DNA of 64,000 nucleotides from positions 64,234 to 128,233 of the forward strand of contig DEBD01000034.1 in assembly GCA_002348385.1 (NCBI GenBank), read 5' to 3'. This DNA is from Gammaproteobacteria bacterium UBA2965 (lineage in GTDB: Bacteria; Pseudomonadota; Gammaproteobacteria; Pseudomonadales; Azotimanducaceae). Position 1 is the stretch's first letter. Each line of letters begins with the position of its first letter. The position numbers and the translations under genes are program-made. Under the pieces are notes generated by a model, which was not told the origin of the DNA, did no database searches, and saw only the letters and a program-made list of their open reading frames with translations. Below, piece after piece: positions 1 through 8,690 of this stretch.

Positions 1-884
1 TGGGCGTTGTCGTAGAGCATCTTCTCGAAGTGCGGAATCATCCAGTGCCTGTCGGTGGAGTAGCGGCAGAACCCGCCGCCGAGGTGGTCGAAGATTCCGC
101 CTCGTGCCATCTTGGTAAGGGAGGTAATTACCAAATCGAAGGTGGCCCGTTGGATGTCGTCGCGTTCAGCGGACGCCCGCCGCTGCAGGGCCCACTGATC
201 CAGCAGGTAGCCCAGGGTGCTGGGCATGGGAAACTTGGGCGCCTGGCCGAAGCCGCCTTGTGCGGTGTCCGCCTGTTCCAGCAGTTGCTCGCGCGCATTG
301 CGCAGCAGGTCTTCATCGGCCACCGTACCGGCTTCGGCGGCGGGCGTTTTCAGTTTGGCCAGCACCTCGGCCATGCGCTCGGTCTGCCCTTTGAGGTCTT
401 CAGCTTTGTTTTCGAATATCTCCCGGATGCGCAGCAGCAGGTCGACGAATGAGGGGAGTTGGTAGCGCGCGGTCTTGGGGAAGTACGTCCCGCCGAAGAA
501 AGGCAGCAGGGTCTCGGGGTCCAGGAACATGGTCAGCGGCCAGCCGCCCGTCTGCTGCGTGAGGAGCTGCAGGGAAAGCTGGTACACCTTGTCCAGATCC
601 GGACGTTCTTCCCGATCCACCTTGATGTTGACGAAGTGCTCGTTCATTACCGCCGCCGTGGCATCGTCGTCGAAGGACTCGTGCGCCATCACGTGGCACC
701 AGTGACAGGCCGAGTAGCCGATGGACAGCAGAATCGGTTTGTTCTGCTCGCGCGCCAGGGCCAGAGCCTGATCATCCCAGGGATGCCAGTTCACGGGATT
801 TTCTGCGTGTTGCAGCAGATACGGGCTCGATTCTTCGGACAAGCGGTTGCTCACGGCCTTGGGATCCTCTGGAGAAGCCGCCAT
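1..884 (-). CDS. DUF255 / YyaL-SSP411 thioredoxin-domain protein (partial, C-terminus beyond left edge)
   Basis: The gene is read leftward from an ATG at 884 and runs off the left edge, so only about 294 N-terminal residues are visible. They include the family's opening signature SPYLLQHAENPVNWHPW and a thioredoxin-like CHWC motif in a YSACHWCHVMAHESF context. The end of the visible part reads WMIPHFEKMLYDNA, typical of the domain boundary where the glycosidase-like (alpha/alpha toroid) half begins. Full-length members are about 650-700 residues. Cellular function of the family is not settled; a thiol-redox or sugar-related role has been proposed. It is divergent from rppH, with about 106 bases between the starts. 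Confidence 0.9.
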   Translation of the reverse strand, partial: MAASPEDPKAVSNRLSEESSPYLLQHAENPVNWHPWDDQALALAREQNKPILLSIGYSACHWCHVMAHESFDDDATAAVMNEHFVNIKVDREERPDLDKVYQLSLQLLTQQTGGWPLTMFLDPETLLPFFGGTYFPKTARYQLPSFVDLLLRIREIFENKAEDLKGQTERMAEVLAKLKTPAAEAGTVADEDLLRNAREQLLEQADTAQGGFGQAPKFPMPSTLGYLLDQWALQRRASAERDDIQRATFDLVITSLTKMARGGIFDHLGGGFCRYSTDRHWMIPHFEKMLYDNA

Positions 885-990
885 CCTGCCAGACAATGGC
901 GCTGCCGCCCATGGCCGTTTGCTTAACGGGCGCGTGTTGGTAATTCGTATCGGATTGAGGTTCAATCGACGCGATTGAGGAATTTCACCG

Positions 991-1494
991 ATGGTTGATG
1001 CGGATGGATTCCGCCCCAACGTCGGAATCGTGCTGTCGAACAGCCTTGGTCAGGTGCTCTGGGCTCGCAGGGTGGGCGGGCGGGACGCCTGGCAGTTTCC
1101 GCAGGGCGGCATCAATGAAGACGAAACGGTAGAGCAGGCCCTGTTTCGCGAGCTCGCCGAAGAGGTCGGCCTTGGCGCGGCGGACGTGGAGATCCTTGCG
1201 CGCACGCAGGGCTGGCTTCGCTATCGCTTGCCGCGCCACATGCGCCGGCACAACACTCGTGGCTTTCAGGGCCAAAAACAGAAATGGTTTCTGCTACGCA
1301 TGTTGTGCGATGACCAGGCGGTGCAGGTGAATGCCACGGCCAAGCCTGAGTTCGACGACTGGCGCTGGGTCAGCTACTGGTACCCGCTTGATCAGGTAGT
1401 GCCGTTCAAACGGCAGGTCTATCGCCGCGCCCTCAAGGAGCTGGCGCTGCATGTCCCCTGCGCGGGGACCGGCGCGGAAAAGGGCGCTCGCTGA
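991..1494 (+). CDS. rppH: RNA pyrophosphohydrolase RppH
   Basis: A cytoplasmic Nudix hydrolase that removes pyrophosphate from the 5' triphosphate end of mRNA and so starts RNase E-dependent decay. The 167-residue protein has a complete Nudix box at residues 39-61 (G39, E45, R53-E54, E57-E58, G60), and an N-terminus (DGFRPNVGIVL) diagnostic of RppH over other Nudix enzymes. A GAGGAA ribosome site lies 8 bases before the ATG. Its TGA shares one base with the ATG of ptsP, so the two genes are very probably cotranscribed and coupled. The rppH-ptsP pairing is widespread in gammaproteobacteria. Confidence 0.95.
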   Translation: MVDADGFRPNVGIVLSNSLGQVLWARRVGGRDAWQFPQGGINEDETVEQALFRELAEEVGLGAADVEILARTQGWLRYRLPRHMRRHNTRGFQGQKQKWFLLRMLCDDQAVQVNATAKPEFDDWRWVSYWYPLDQVVPFKRQVYRRALKELALHVPCAGTGAEKGAR

Positions 1495-3776
1495 TGCTCA
1501 CCACGCTGCGTCGGATCATCCAGGATGTTTCCGCGGCGCCCACCTTTCGTGAGGCGCTCGAGCTGTTGGTGCACGACGTGCGCGAGTCGCTGGGTACCGA
1601 GGTGTGCTCGGTATACCTGCGCAACATCGACACCGACGGGTTTCTGTTTGCATCCACCGAAGGGCTCAACACAGATGCCGTAGGCAAGCTGTCTTTGGGC
1701 CCGCACGAGGGCCTGGTGACGCTGGTGGCCGATCGGGCTGAACCCATCAACCTGGAAGATGCCACCCACCACCCGCGCTACCACTTCATTCCCGAAATCG
1801 GAGAGGAGCCCTTCAATGCGTTCCTCGGCGTTCCCGTCATCCATCATCGCCAGGTGCTTGGCGTGCTGGTGGTGCAGCAGCGCGAGCAGCGCCGCTTTGA
1901 TGAAAGCGAAGAAGCATTTCTGGTGACCCTGTCCGCACAGCTGGCGTCCATCGTCGCCCATGCGGAAGCCACCGGCGACATCGCCAAGCTCATCGAGCAC
2001 AGCGCGTTGGAAGGTCTGCGTCGGGATACCATGTTCCCCGGCGTACCGGGAGCGCCTGGCATCAGCATGGGTACCGCTGTGGTGGTACACCCGGCGGCCA
2101 ATCTGGATGCGGTGCCGGAGCGAACCACGGATGATGTGTTTACCGAGCTGTCCGTTCTGGACCGAGCCATCAACTCGGTACGCCGTGACATCAAGCACAT
2201 CAGCGAGCAGTTCGCCCAGAGCCTGCCGGCGGAGGAGCTGGCCCTGTTCGACGTTTACCTGCACATGCTCGACGACAATGCCCTGGCGGGCGAGATTCGC
2301 GAGCGTATTCATGGCGGTCAGTGGGCTCAGGGCGCGCTCAGGCAGGTGATCCGCAAGCACGAGCGGTCGTTCGAAGCCATGGAAGATCCGTACCTGCGCG
2401 AGCGCAGCACCGACGTGCGCGATCTGGGCTTGCGGGTGCTGGCTTACCTGCAGGACATCCGCACCAAGAAGACCTATTTCCCAGACGACACCATTCTGGT
2501 GGGCGACGAGATTACCCCCAGCATGCTCACCAACATTCCGCGGGAGAAGCTCAAGGGCATCGTATCGGTGCGCGGTTCCAGCAACTCCCATGTGGCCATC
2601 CTGGCCCGGGCGCTGGACGTGCCGGCGGTGATGGGCGCCGTCGACCTGCCTATCCTGGAGCTCGACGACGTGGCGCTCATCGTGGACGGCTTCTACGGCG
2701 AGATATTCACCAACCCGTCTCCGGCCAAAACCGACCACTACCAGCACCTCATCGACGAGGAAGCCGAATTTGCCGAGGAGCTCGAAGAGCTGCGCGAGCT
2801 GCCACCGGTGACGATGGACGGTACCCGGCTGGCGCTGTGGGTGAACATCGGTCTCACCGGCGACATCTCCCGTTCGCTGGATCGTGGCGCGGAGGGAATC
2901 GGCCTGTTTCGCACCGAAATGCCTTTCATGGAAAAGGACCGGTTTCCCAGCGAAGAAGAGCAGCGCAAGATCTATCGGGCGCACCTAGAGGCCTTCAGCC
3001 CGCGCCCGGTGACCATGCGTACGCTGGATGTGGGCGGCGACAAGTCGTTGTCTTACTTCCCCATTGCGGAAGACAACCCCTTCCTGGGTTGGCGCGGCAT
3101 ACGCGTGACACTGGACCACCCCGAGATTTTCATGGTGCAGGCGCGTGCCATGCTCAAGGCCAATGCGGGCCTGGACGGCGATCTGCGCATCATGCTGCCC
3201 ATGATCTCCTCGCTCTCCGAGGTAGAGGAAGCCAAGGCTCTGGTTGAACGGGCTTACGTGGAGGTGATCGAAGAAGGTCTGGTGGTGCGGCAGCCTCTGG
3301 TGGGCGTGATGGTGGAGGTGCCCGCTGCCGTCTACCAGGCGCGCCAGCTGGCCCGCATGGTGGATTTCCTTGCCGTGGGGTCCAACGATCTCACCCAGTA
3401 CATGCTGGCCGTCGACCGCAACAATCCCCGGGTGGCTGAGCTCTACAAGGAAACGCACCCGGCCGTTCTGAACGCGCTGCGCGAGGTGGCCAAAGCGGCG
3501 CACGCTGAAGACACCTATGTCGGCATCTGCGGAGAGCTTGCCGGCACGCCCCAGGGCGCCGTGCTGCTCATGGCTATGGGCTACCACGTGCTTTCCATGA
3601 ATGCGGCCAACCTGCCCAAGGTGAAGTGGATCGTGCGCAACATCAAGCTGTCCGATGCCCGGCGCATGCTGGCCAGGGTGCTGCGTATGGATACCGCGGA
3701 AGAAATTGAGGATTTTATGATGCGCCAGCTGGTCGACGCCGGGCTTGGGCGCGTGGTGCCCAGTCACCACCACTGA
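1494..3776 (+). CDS. ptsP: Phosphoenolpyruvate-protein phosphotransferase PtsP (EI-Ntr)
   Basis: First enzyme of the nitrogen-related phosphotransferase system: it autophosphorylates from PEP and passes phosphate to NPr and EIIA-Ntr, a regulatory rather than sugar-transporting chain. The 760 residues comprise a GAF sensor domain (about 1-160), the PEP-utiliser N domain, the phosphohistidine swivel domain (GSSNSHVAILARAL, active His366) and the C-terminal PEP-binding barrel (GLFRTEMPFM, GSNDLTQYMLAVDR, GICGELAG). The GAF domain separates it from sugar-type enzyme I. The start overlaps the rppH stop. The protein ends in three histidines. It is convergent with the NRDE gene, only 7 bases separating the ends. 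Confidence 0.95.
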   Translation: MLTTLRRIIQDVSAAPTFREALELLVHDVRESLGTEVCSVYLRNIDTDGFLFASTEGLNTDAVGKLSLGPHEGLVTLVADRAEPINLEDATHHPRYHFIPEIGEEPFNAFLGVPVIHHRQVLGVLVVQQREQRRFDESEEAFLVTLSAQLASIVAHAEATGDIAKLIEHSALEGLRRDTMFPGVPGAPGISMGTAVVVHPAANLDAVPERTTDDVFTELSVLDRAINSVRRDIKHISEQFAQSLPAEELALFDVYLHMLDDNALAGEIRERIHGGQWAQGALRQVIRKHERSFEAMEDPYLRERSTDVRDLGLRVLAYLQDIRTKKTYFPDDTILVGDEITPSMLTNIPREKLKGIVSVRGSSNSHVAILARALDVPAVMGAVDLPILELDDVALIVDGFYGEIFTNPSPAKTDHYQHLIDEEAEFAEELEELRELPPVTMDGTRLALWVNIGLTGDISRSLDRGAEGIGLFRTEMPFMEKDRFPSEEEQRKIYRAHLEAFSPRPVTMRTLDVGGDKSLSYFPIAEDNPFLGWRGIRVTLDHPEIFMVQARAMLKANAGLDGDLRIMLPMISSLSEVEEAKALVERAYVEVIEEGLVVRQPLVGVMVEVPAAVYQARQLARMVDFLAVGSNDLTQYMLAVDRNNPRVAELYKETHPAVLNALREVAKAAHAEDTYVGICGELAGTPQGAVLLMAMGYHVLSMNAANLPKVKWIVRNIKLSDARRMLARVLRMDTAEEIEDFMMRQLVDAGLGRVVPSHHH

Positions 3777-3788
3777 GCGACACTCAGT
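3772..3788. terminator. Small hairpin between convergent ptsP and NRDE genes
   Basis: ACTGAG and CTCAGT form a 6-base-pair stem with a 5-base loop, spanning both stop codons. There is no strong T-run on either side, so it is at best a weak two-way terminator. Confidence 0.3.
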
Positions 3789-4533
3789 CGTCTAAATCGA
3801 ATCGATAGTCGCGACGCGCACCGGCAACGCCGCCAGGACCGTATGCCTGCTCGGTGAAGACCACCTCGTCAGTGTTCATGATGACGGCGGTGCTGGCTCG
3901 GGTGCCATACTCCTCGCCTCTGATGAAGCAGGAGGCCAGCGCCCGCTCCGCCTCGATGCCGCGCCCGCGTTCGGGGAGTTTGTCGTCGGGCGGGGTGGCG
4001 TCGTCGGCCAGCAGTGCCAGCAGGTCTTGCACCGAAGCGCCCCCTTCAACGGCCGTGGCCAGCGCCCCCGTTCCGCGTGCCACCTTGGGCCATTGCGTGC
4101 CGAAGTGCGCGTTGGTAAGTCCGTAGATGCCCGGCGTCAGGCGCTGAGTTTGCCCCGTGTTGGATGTGCACATCAGCGTTTCGCCGTCCCACAACAGCAG
4201 GTTGAACCCGCGGTAGGCGGCGGCCTCGATGCCCTCGACGTATTCCTCGCAGGCCAGGTCGGACAACAAGAACTCGGACGTAAGCTCCCCGCGCGAGCGA
4301 GGCGCCTCGGCCGGAGCCGCCTCGGCGAAGTTGGTTACCGTGGCAAAACGGCCCCTGGTGGTTACCCCCAGCCAGGTGCCGCCCGCCGACAGGTCGCGGC
4401 CGGCCAGCACGGTGGGCTCGCCATCCCAATAATGTGCGGCGGTGGCATCGCGCGCGTATAGTTCGTCTCGGTTGGCTGCCACCACGAGGGTCTGCCTGGC
4501 GTCGGCAAGGTAGGCGAACAGTACGAGACACAT
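3784..4533 (-). CDS. NRDE family protein (TANGO2-like)
   Basis: A 249-residue protein starting MCLVLFAY with the name-giving NRDE motif at residues 21-24, the GRDLSAGGTWLG segment and the GLTNAHF segment of the TANGO2/NRDE family. Cys2 suggests an N-terminal nucleophile hydrolase-like fold after removal of Met1. The eukaryotic relative TANGO2 has been linked to haem or lipid handling, but the bacterial role is not established. It stands alone on the minus strand, inserted between ptsP and lgt, which are adjacent in E. coli. Its start lies 63 bases from the lgt start, so the two share a short divergent control region. Confidence 0.85.
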   Translation of the reverse strand: MCLVLFAYLADARQTLVVAANRDELYARDATAAHYWDGEPTVLAGRDLSAGGTWLGVTTRGRFATVTNFAEAAPAEAPRSRGELTSEFLLSDLACEEYVEGIEAAAYRGFNLLLWDGETLMCTSNTGQTQRLTPGIYGLTNAHFGTQWPKVARGTGALATAVEGGASVQDLLALLADDATPPDDKLPERGRGIEAERALASCFIRGEEYGTRASTAVIMNTDEVVFTEQAYGPGGVAGARRDYRFDLDD

Positions 4534-4586
4534 TGCGGTTGGCGGCCCGCAGCAAAAAAGGCGCGCAGTTTAGCAGACCAGGCATC

Positions 4587-4591
4587 GGAGG
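4587..4591 (+). promoter_or_regulatory. Shine-Dalgarno site that decides the lgt start
   Basis: A perfect GGAGG stands 5 bases before a CTG codon at 4597. The next ATG in frame (4648) lies within conserved Lgt sequence and has no comparable site, so this element argues for initiation at CTG. Confidence 0.7.
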
Positions 4592-4596
4592 TTTCC

Positions 4597-5433
4597 CTGC
4601 ACTACCCCATCATCGACCCGGTTATCATCGCCATCGGCCCGCTGGCGGTGCGCTGGTACGGGCTGGCGTACTTGGGTGGCTTTGCCGCTTGCTGGTATCT
4701 GGGCAACCGTCGCGCGCCCGTTGCCGGTTGGACCAGCCAGGAGGTCTCGGACATGGTGTTCTACGGGGCCGTAGGCGCCGTGCTGGGCGGACGCTTGGGG
4801 TACAGCCTGTTCTACGCCTTTGATGCCGTGCTGCGTGATCCCTTGTTCGTGCTGCGCATCTGGGAGGGTGGCATGTCGTTCCATGGTGGGTTGCTGGGGT
4901 GCCTGGCCGCACTGTGGTGGTTCGGCCACAAGACCCAGCGCAGCCTCTTGCAGGTGACCGACTTCGTTGCTCCCCTGGCGCCCATCGGCCTGGGGTTGGG
5001 GCGGTTGGGCAACTTCGCCAACACGGAACTGCCCGGGCGCGCCACCGAGTCGGTGTTCGGCATCATCTATCCCTGCTCGGCCGATGCGGTTCGCAGCATC
5101 AACCCGCTGTGCCTAGGCCAGTGGGAGAACTTTGCGAGACACCCCTCGCCCTTGTACCAGGCTTTCACAGAAGGGCTGCTGCTGTTCGTGCTGGTGTGGT
5201 GGATGTCGTCACCCGAACGCCCTCAACCCCGGCAGGCGGGATTCGTGTCCGGCGTCTTTCTCATTGGCTACGGCGTCATGCGCTTGTGCACCGAGTTTTT
5301 TCGCGAGCCGGACCTGGGGCTCGGCTTCATCGCCTTCGGTTGGCTTACGATGGGGCAGTTACTCTCGATACCCATGGTCATCGTTGGTATTCTCTTCGCC
5401 TACTTTTCGCGTCGACTTCCCTCACCCAGATGA
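4597..5433 (+). CDS. lgt: Prolipoprotein diacylglyceryl transferase Lgt
   Basis: Inner-membrane enzyme that moves diacylglycerol from phosphatidylglycerol onto the lipobox cysteine of prolipoproteins, the first lipoprotein maturation step. Starting at CTG gives 278 residues beginning LHYPIIDPVI, which aligns with the conserved N-terminus of other Lgt proteins; starting at the ATG at 4648 would delete 17 conserved residues. Visible signatures are SFHGG (the essential His), GRLGNF-NTELPGR (the Lgt signature) and CTEFFREPD near the C-terminus. About seven membrane segments are apparent. The TGA overlaps the thyA ATG (ATGA), as in the E. coli lgt-thyA pair. Confidence 0.93.
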   Translation: MHYPIIDPVIIAIGPLAVRWYGLAYLGGFAACWYLGNRRAPVAGWTSQEVSDMVFYGAVGAVLGGRLGYSLFYAFDAVLRDPLFVLRIWEGGMSFHGGLLGCLAALWWFGHKTQRSLLQVTDFVAPLAPIGLGLGRLGNFANTELPGRATESVFGIIYPCSADAVRSINPLCLGQWENFARHPSPLYQAFTEGLLLFVLVWWMSSPERPQPRQAGFVSGVFLIGYGVMRLCTEFFREPDLGLGFIAFGWLTMGQLLSIPMVIVGILFAYFSRRLPSPR

Positions 5434-6224
5434 AGGCCTATCTCGATCTTCTGCGGCACGTCCGCGACCACGGCACGTTCAAATCGGATCGCACCGGCAC
5501 CGGTACTTACAGTGTGTTCGGGCACCAGATGCGATTTGACCTGAGCGCCGGCTTCCCCCTGGTGACCACCAAGCGGGTGCCGTTCCGGCTCATCGTCCAT
5601 GAGCTGTTGTGGTTCCTCCAGGGCAGCACCAACATCAAATATCTCACCGACCACAACGTGCACATCTGGGACGAATGGGCCGACGAGAACGGCGAATTGG
5701 GCCCGGTGTACGGCTCCCAGTGGCGCTCCTGGCCCACGCCGGACGGTGGCAGCATCGATCAGATCGCCCGGGTGGTGGATTCCATCCAGACCAACCCGGA
5801 TTCGCGGCGGCACATCGTTAGCGCCTGGAACGTGGCGGAGGTAGACAGCATGGCGCTGCCCCCCTGCCACACCATGTTCCAGTTCTACGTGGCCGACGGA
5901 CGGCTGTCGTGTCAGCTTTATCAGCGCAGCGCGGATCTATTCCTCGGCGTGCCGTTCAACATCGCTTCCTATGCGCTGTTGACCATGATGGCGGCCCAGG
6001 TGTGCGACCTGGAGCCCGGTGATTTCGTGCATACCTTTGGCGATGCGCATCTGTATGCCAATCATCTGGAGCAGGCCGACAAGCAGCTCGCGCGCCTGCC
6101 CATGCCCTTGCCTTCGGTCACCCTCAATCCGGAGGTGCGCGACATATTCGGCTTCGGTATCGACGATGTGACGCTTTCCGGCTACGACTCGCACGGCACC
6201 ATCAAGGCGCCCATAGCGGTCTAG
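5430..6224 (+). CDS. thyA: Thymidylate synthase ThyA
   Basis: Converts dUMP to dTMP with methylenetetrahydrofolate as methyl donor and reductant, giving dihydrofolate. From the ATG that overlaps the lgt stop, the product is 264 residues, the same length as E. coli ThyA. The nucleophile is Cys146 in PPCHTMFQF, and the SDRTGTGT phosphate-binding loop near the N-terminus and RRHIVSAWN are present. The frame stays open upstream through lgt, but only this start fits the family. Followed 31 bases later by folA, which regenerates tetrahydrofolate, so the two form a functional pair. Confidence 0.97.
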   Translation: MKAYLDLLRHVRDHGTFKSDRTGTGTYSVFGHQMRFDLSAGFPLVTTKRVPFRLIVHELLWFLQGSTNIKYLTDHNVHIWDEWADENGELGPVYGSQWRSWPTPDGGSIDQIARVVDSIQTNPDSRRHIVSAWNVAEVDSMALPPCHTMFQFYVADGRLSCQLYQRSADLFLGVPFNIASYALLTMMAAQVCDLEPGDFVHTFGDAHLYANHLEQADKQLARLPMPLPSVTLNPEVRDIFGFGIDDVTLSGYDSHGTIKAPIAV

Positions 6225-6255
6225 TGCCTGCTGCCAGCATGCTCCACGGCGCCTC

Positions 6256-6771
6256 ATGCATATTTCGCTGATATGGGCCATGTCTACCAACGGGGTCATC
6301 GGCCGTGGTCAGCGCCTGCCCTGGCGCCTGCCGGCCGAGATGCAGCACTTCGTGCGCACCACCATGGGCAAACCGGTCATCATGGGGCGCAAGACGTTTG
6401 AGTCCATGAAAGCCCCCCTGGCCGGACGCACGAACATCGTGATCAGCGGGGATGCGGACTACCAACGCGAAGGCATCAGAGTGGCCCAGGATCTGCAGGG
6501 GGCGATTGCCATTGCCGAGGCACAGTGTCTGGTGGACGGGCGCGATGAGATCATCGTGGCCGGCGGCGCGCAGATTTACGCCCTGGCGCTGCCCGTGGCA
6601 ACGCGGCTCTACGTCACCGTGGTGGAGACAGACGTGCAAGGCGACACCCACTTTCCGGATGTGGATTTCTCCCAATGGGAACAGCTGAGCAGCGAGCAGT
6701 TTGCCGCCGATCAGGCGAACAGCCACGCCTATACCATCTCCGTGTGGGAGCGCCCGGGGGCTGCGTCATGA
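6256..6771 (+). CDS. folA: Dihydrofolate reductase FolA
   Basis: Reduces dihydrofolate to tetrahydrofolate with NADPH, recycling the product of ThyA just upstream. The 171-residue protein has the DHFR opening IWAMSTNGVIGRGQRLPWRLP, the MGRKTFESM segment and IVAGGAQIYALAL, all at standard spacing. It is slightly longer than the E. coli enzyme (159). The stop overlaps the start of the S9 peptidase gene (ATGA), indicating translational coupling. This is a class of enzyme targeted by trimethoprim; no resistance-specific feature can be judged by eye. Confidence 0.95.
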   Translation: MHISLIWAMSTNGVIGRGQRLPWRLPAEMQHFVRTTMGKPVIMGRKTFESMKAPLAGRTNIVISGDADYQREGIRVAQDLQGAIAIAEAQCLVDGRDEIIVAGGAQIYALALPVATRLYVTVVETDVQGDTHFPDVDFSQWEQLSSEQFAADQANSHAYTISVWERPGAAS

Positions 6772-8681
6772 GGCTGCTGGCGAGCTTGCTAATTCTGCTG
6801 GTTGCCGGATGCGCTGCCGTGCCGCCGCCCCTGGATCTGGTGCGCCAAGGTAGCCTGGTGCTCTCCGGCGTGCCGCCTATCCCCGTTGAGCTGGTTACCC
6901 GCATGCAGCAATACCGCAGCGCGCGGTCTGCCCGGTTGGTCGGCTGGCTCGACGAGGGCGTGTTGGTGAGCACGCGCTTTGCGGACACCACGCAGCTGCA
7001 CCGTGTGCGGGAGCCCGGCGGGGGCCGCCAGCAGCTCACCTTCTTCCATGAACCCGTTCGGGTGGCCCACGTGCCGCCTGTGGATCCCGGCCGGGGTTTC
7101 ATTTACCTGCGTGACACCGGCGGCTCGGAGTTCTACCAGCTGTTCTGGTTCGACATCGCCAGCGGGGCATCAACGCTGCGCACGGACGGGCAGTCGCGCT
7201 ACACGGGTGTGCTGTGGGCGAATGGCGGCGACCGTTTTGCCTACACCACCACCGAGCGCAATGGCGTGCATTGGGACATCCATGTGCAGGACGTTGAAGG
7301 CAATACCAGTGTTGCCCTGCAGACCGACCAGGGTGCCTGGATGGCGCTGGACTGGAACGAAACAGACACCAAGCTCCTGGTGCTGCGATACGTTTCTGCT
7401 ACCCGCTCCTACCTCTATGAGCTGGATGCGGACACGGGTGAGTTGACGGCCTTGTTAGACGAGAGGATGCCGGCCGCCATTGGTGATGCACGCTATGCTG
7501 GCGACGCCGTTTACTTTTCCTCGGATGTGGGCGCCGAGTTCATGCGCTTGCATCGCCTCGACAGAACCACGGACAAGATCGAGGTGATCACCGGGGGCGT
7601 GCCGTGGAACGTGGAGGAATTTGTTATTTCCCCGGATGGCGGTCTGTTGGCTTACGCCGTCAACGAAGATGGCCTTTCCAGGCTGAACATTTTGCGCCTG
7701 GCGGACCACGCGCCGCTGGCATTGCCGCGATTGCCACGAGGCGTCGTCTACTCGCTGCAATTTTCGCGCGATGCACAACGGTTGGGGTTCGTGATCGACG
7801 GCCCCATGTCGCCGGCGGATGTATTCAGCATTGATCTTGCTGAACGTTCCCTCGTGCGCTGGACGCACAGCGAGGTGGGCGGTCTGGACAAAGACGCCTT
7901 TGTCGAACCCGAGCTGGTGCGCTATCCCACGTTCGACGATAGGGAGATCCCCGTCTTCGTTTACCGGCCCCGGGGTGAGGGCCCCCACCCGGTGCTGGTG
8001 GCCATTCACGGGGGGCCGGCGGCCCAGTACCGGCCGCGGTTCTCAGCCAGCGTCCAGTACTATGCCAACGAGATGGGCATTGCGGTGGTGGCGCCCAACG
8101 TGCGTGGCTCGTCGGGCTACGGCAAGAGCTACCTCAAGCTCGACGACGGATATCTGCGCGAGGACTCGGTGCGGGATATTGGAGCGCTCTTGGATTGGAT
8201 CGCCACGCAGCCGGATCTGGATGCGACTCGCGTGGCAGTCAGCGGCGGTTCTTACGGTGGCTACATGGTGCTTGCCAGCCTGGTGCACTACTCGGACCGG
8301 TTGGCGGCGGGGCTCGAGCGGGTGGGTATCAGCAACTTCGTCACCTTCCTGGAGAACACCCAGGCCTATCGGCGCGACCTGCGGCGGGTGGAATACGGCG
8401 ATGAGCGCATTCCCGAGATGCGCGCGTTTCTGGAGAGCATCGCGCCCCTCAACCAGGTGGACAAGATCACCAGGCCGCTCATGGTTTCCCAGGGTGCCAA
8501 CGACCCGCGCGTGCCCGCTTCCGAAAGCGAGCAGATCGTGGCGGCACTCCATGCGGCCGGGGTGCCTGTCTGGTATGTGCTGGCGATGGACGAGGGCCAT
8601 GGCTTTGCCAAAAAGCCCAACGCGGATTTCAACGCCGCTGCCAGCGCCCTGTTTCTGCAGCAGCACCTACTAGCGCGGTAG
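6768..8681 (+). CDS. S9 family prolyl oligopeptidase-like lipoprotein
   Basis: A 637-residue serine peptidase of the S9 (prolyl oligopeptidase/acylaminoacyl peptidase) family. The first 15 residues form a lipoprotein signal ending in a lipobox (LLVAGC, Cys15), so it should be a lipid-anchored envelope enzyme. A beta-propeller-like region (about 60-390) precedes an alpha/beta hydrolase domain with GGSYGGYM (nucleophile Ser495), Asp579 in GANDPRVP and His611 in DEGHGFAKK. The start overlaps the folA stop by four bases. Its product would need Lgt, encoded three genes upstream. Substrate unknown; small proline-containing peptides are the family norm. Confidence 0.88.
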   Translation: MRLLASLLILLVAGCAAVPPPLDLVRQGSLVLSGVPPIPVELVTRMQQYRSARSARLVGWLDEGVLVSTRFADTTQLHRVREPGGGRQQLTFFHEPVRVAHVPPVDPGRGFIYLRDTGGSEFYQLFWFDIASGASTLRTDGQSRYTGVLWANGGDRFAYTTTERNGVHWDIHVQDVEGNTSVALQTDQGAWMALDWNETDTKLLVLRYVSATRSYLYELDADTGELTALLDERMPAAIGDARYAGDAVYFSSDVGAEFMRLHRLDRTTDKIEVITGGVPWNVEEFVISPDGGLLAYAVNEDGLSRLNILRLADHAPLALPRLPRGVVYSLQFSRDAQRLGFVIDGPMSPADVFSIDLAERSLVRWTHSEVGGLDKDAFVEPELVRYPTFDDREIPVFVYRPRGEGPHPVLVAIHGGPAAQYRPRFSASVQYYANEMGIAVVAPNVRGSSGYGKSYLKLDDGYLREDSVRDIGALLDWIATQPDLDATRVAVSGGSYGGYMVLASLVHYSDRLAAGLERVGISNFVTFLENTQAYRRDLRRVEYGDERIPEMRAFLESIAPLNQVDKITRPLMVSQGANDPRVPASESEQIVAALHAAGVPVWYVLAMDEGHGFAKKPNADFNAAASALFLQQHLLAR

Positions 8682-8690
8682 CCTCGCTCC

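Noticed and set aside
1419..2984. 521-residue open frame antisense to ptsP
   Set aside because: It has no recognisable domain, low-complexity composition typical of GC-rich antisense frames, and ptsP on the other strand is a complete, conserved gene.
4899..5429. Long N-terminal extension of ThyA
   Set aside because: The frame is open through lgt, but ThyA ends at the standard 264 residues when started at 5430, and the extension is out-of-frame Lgt sequence.
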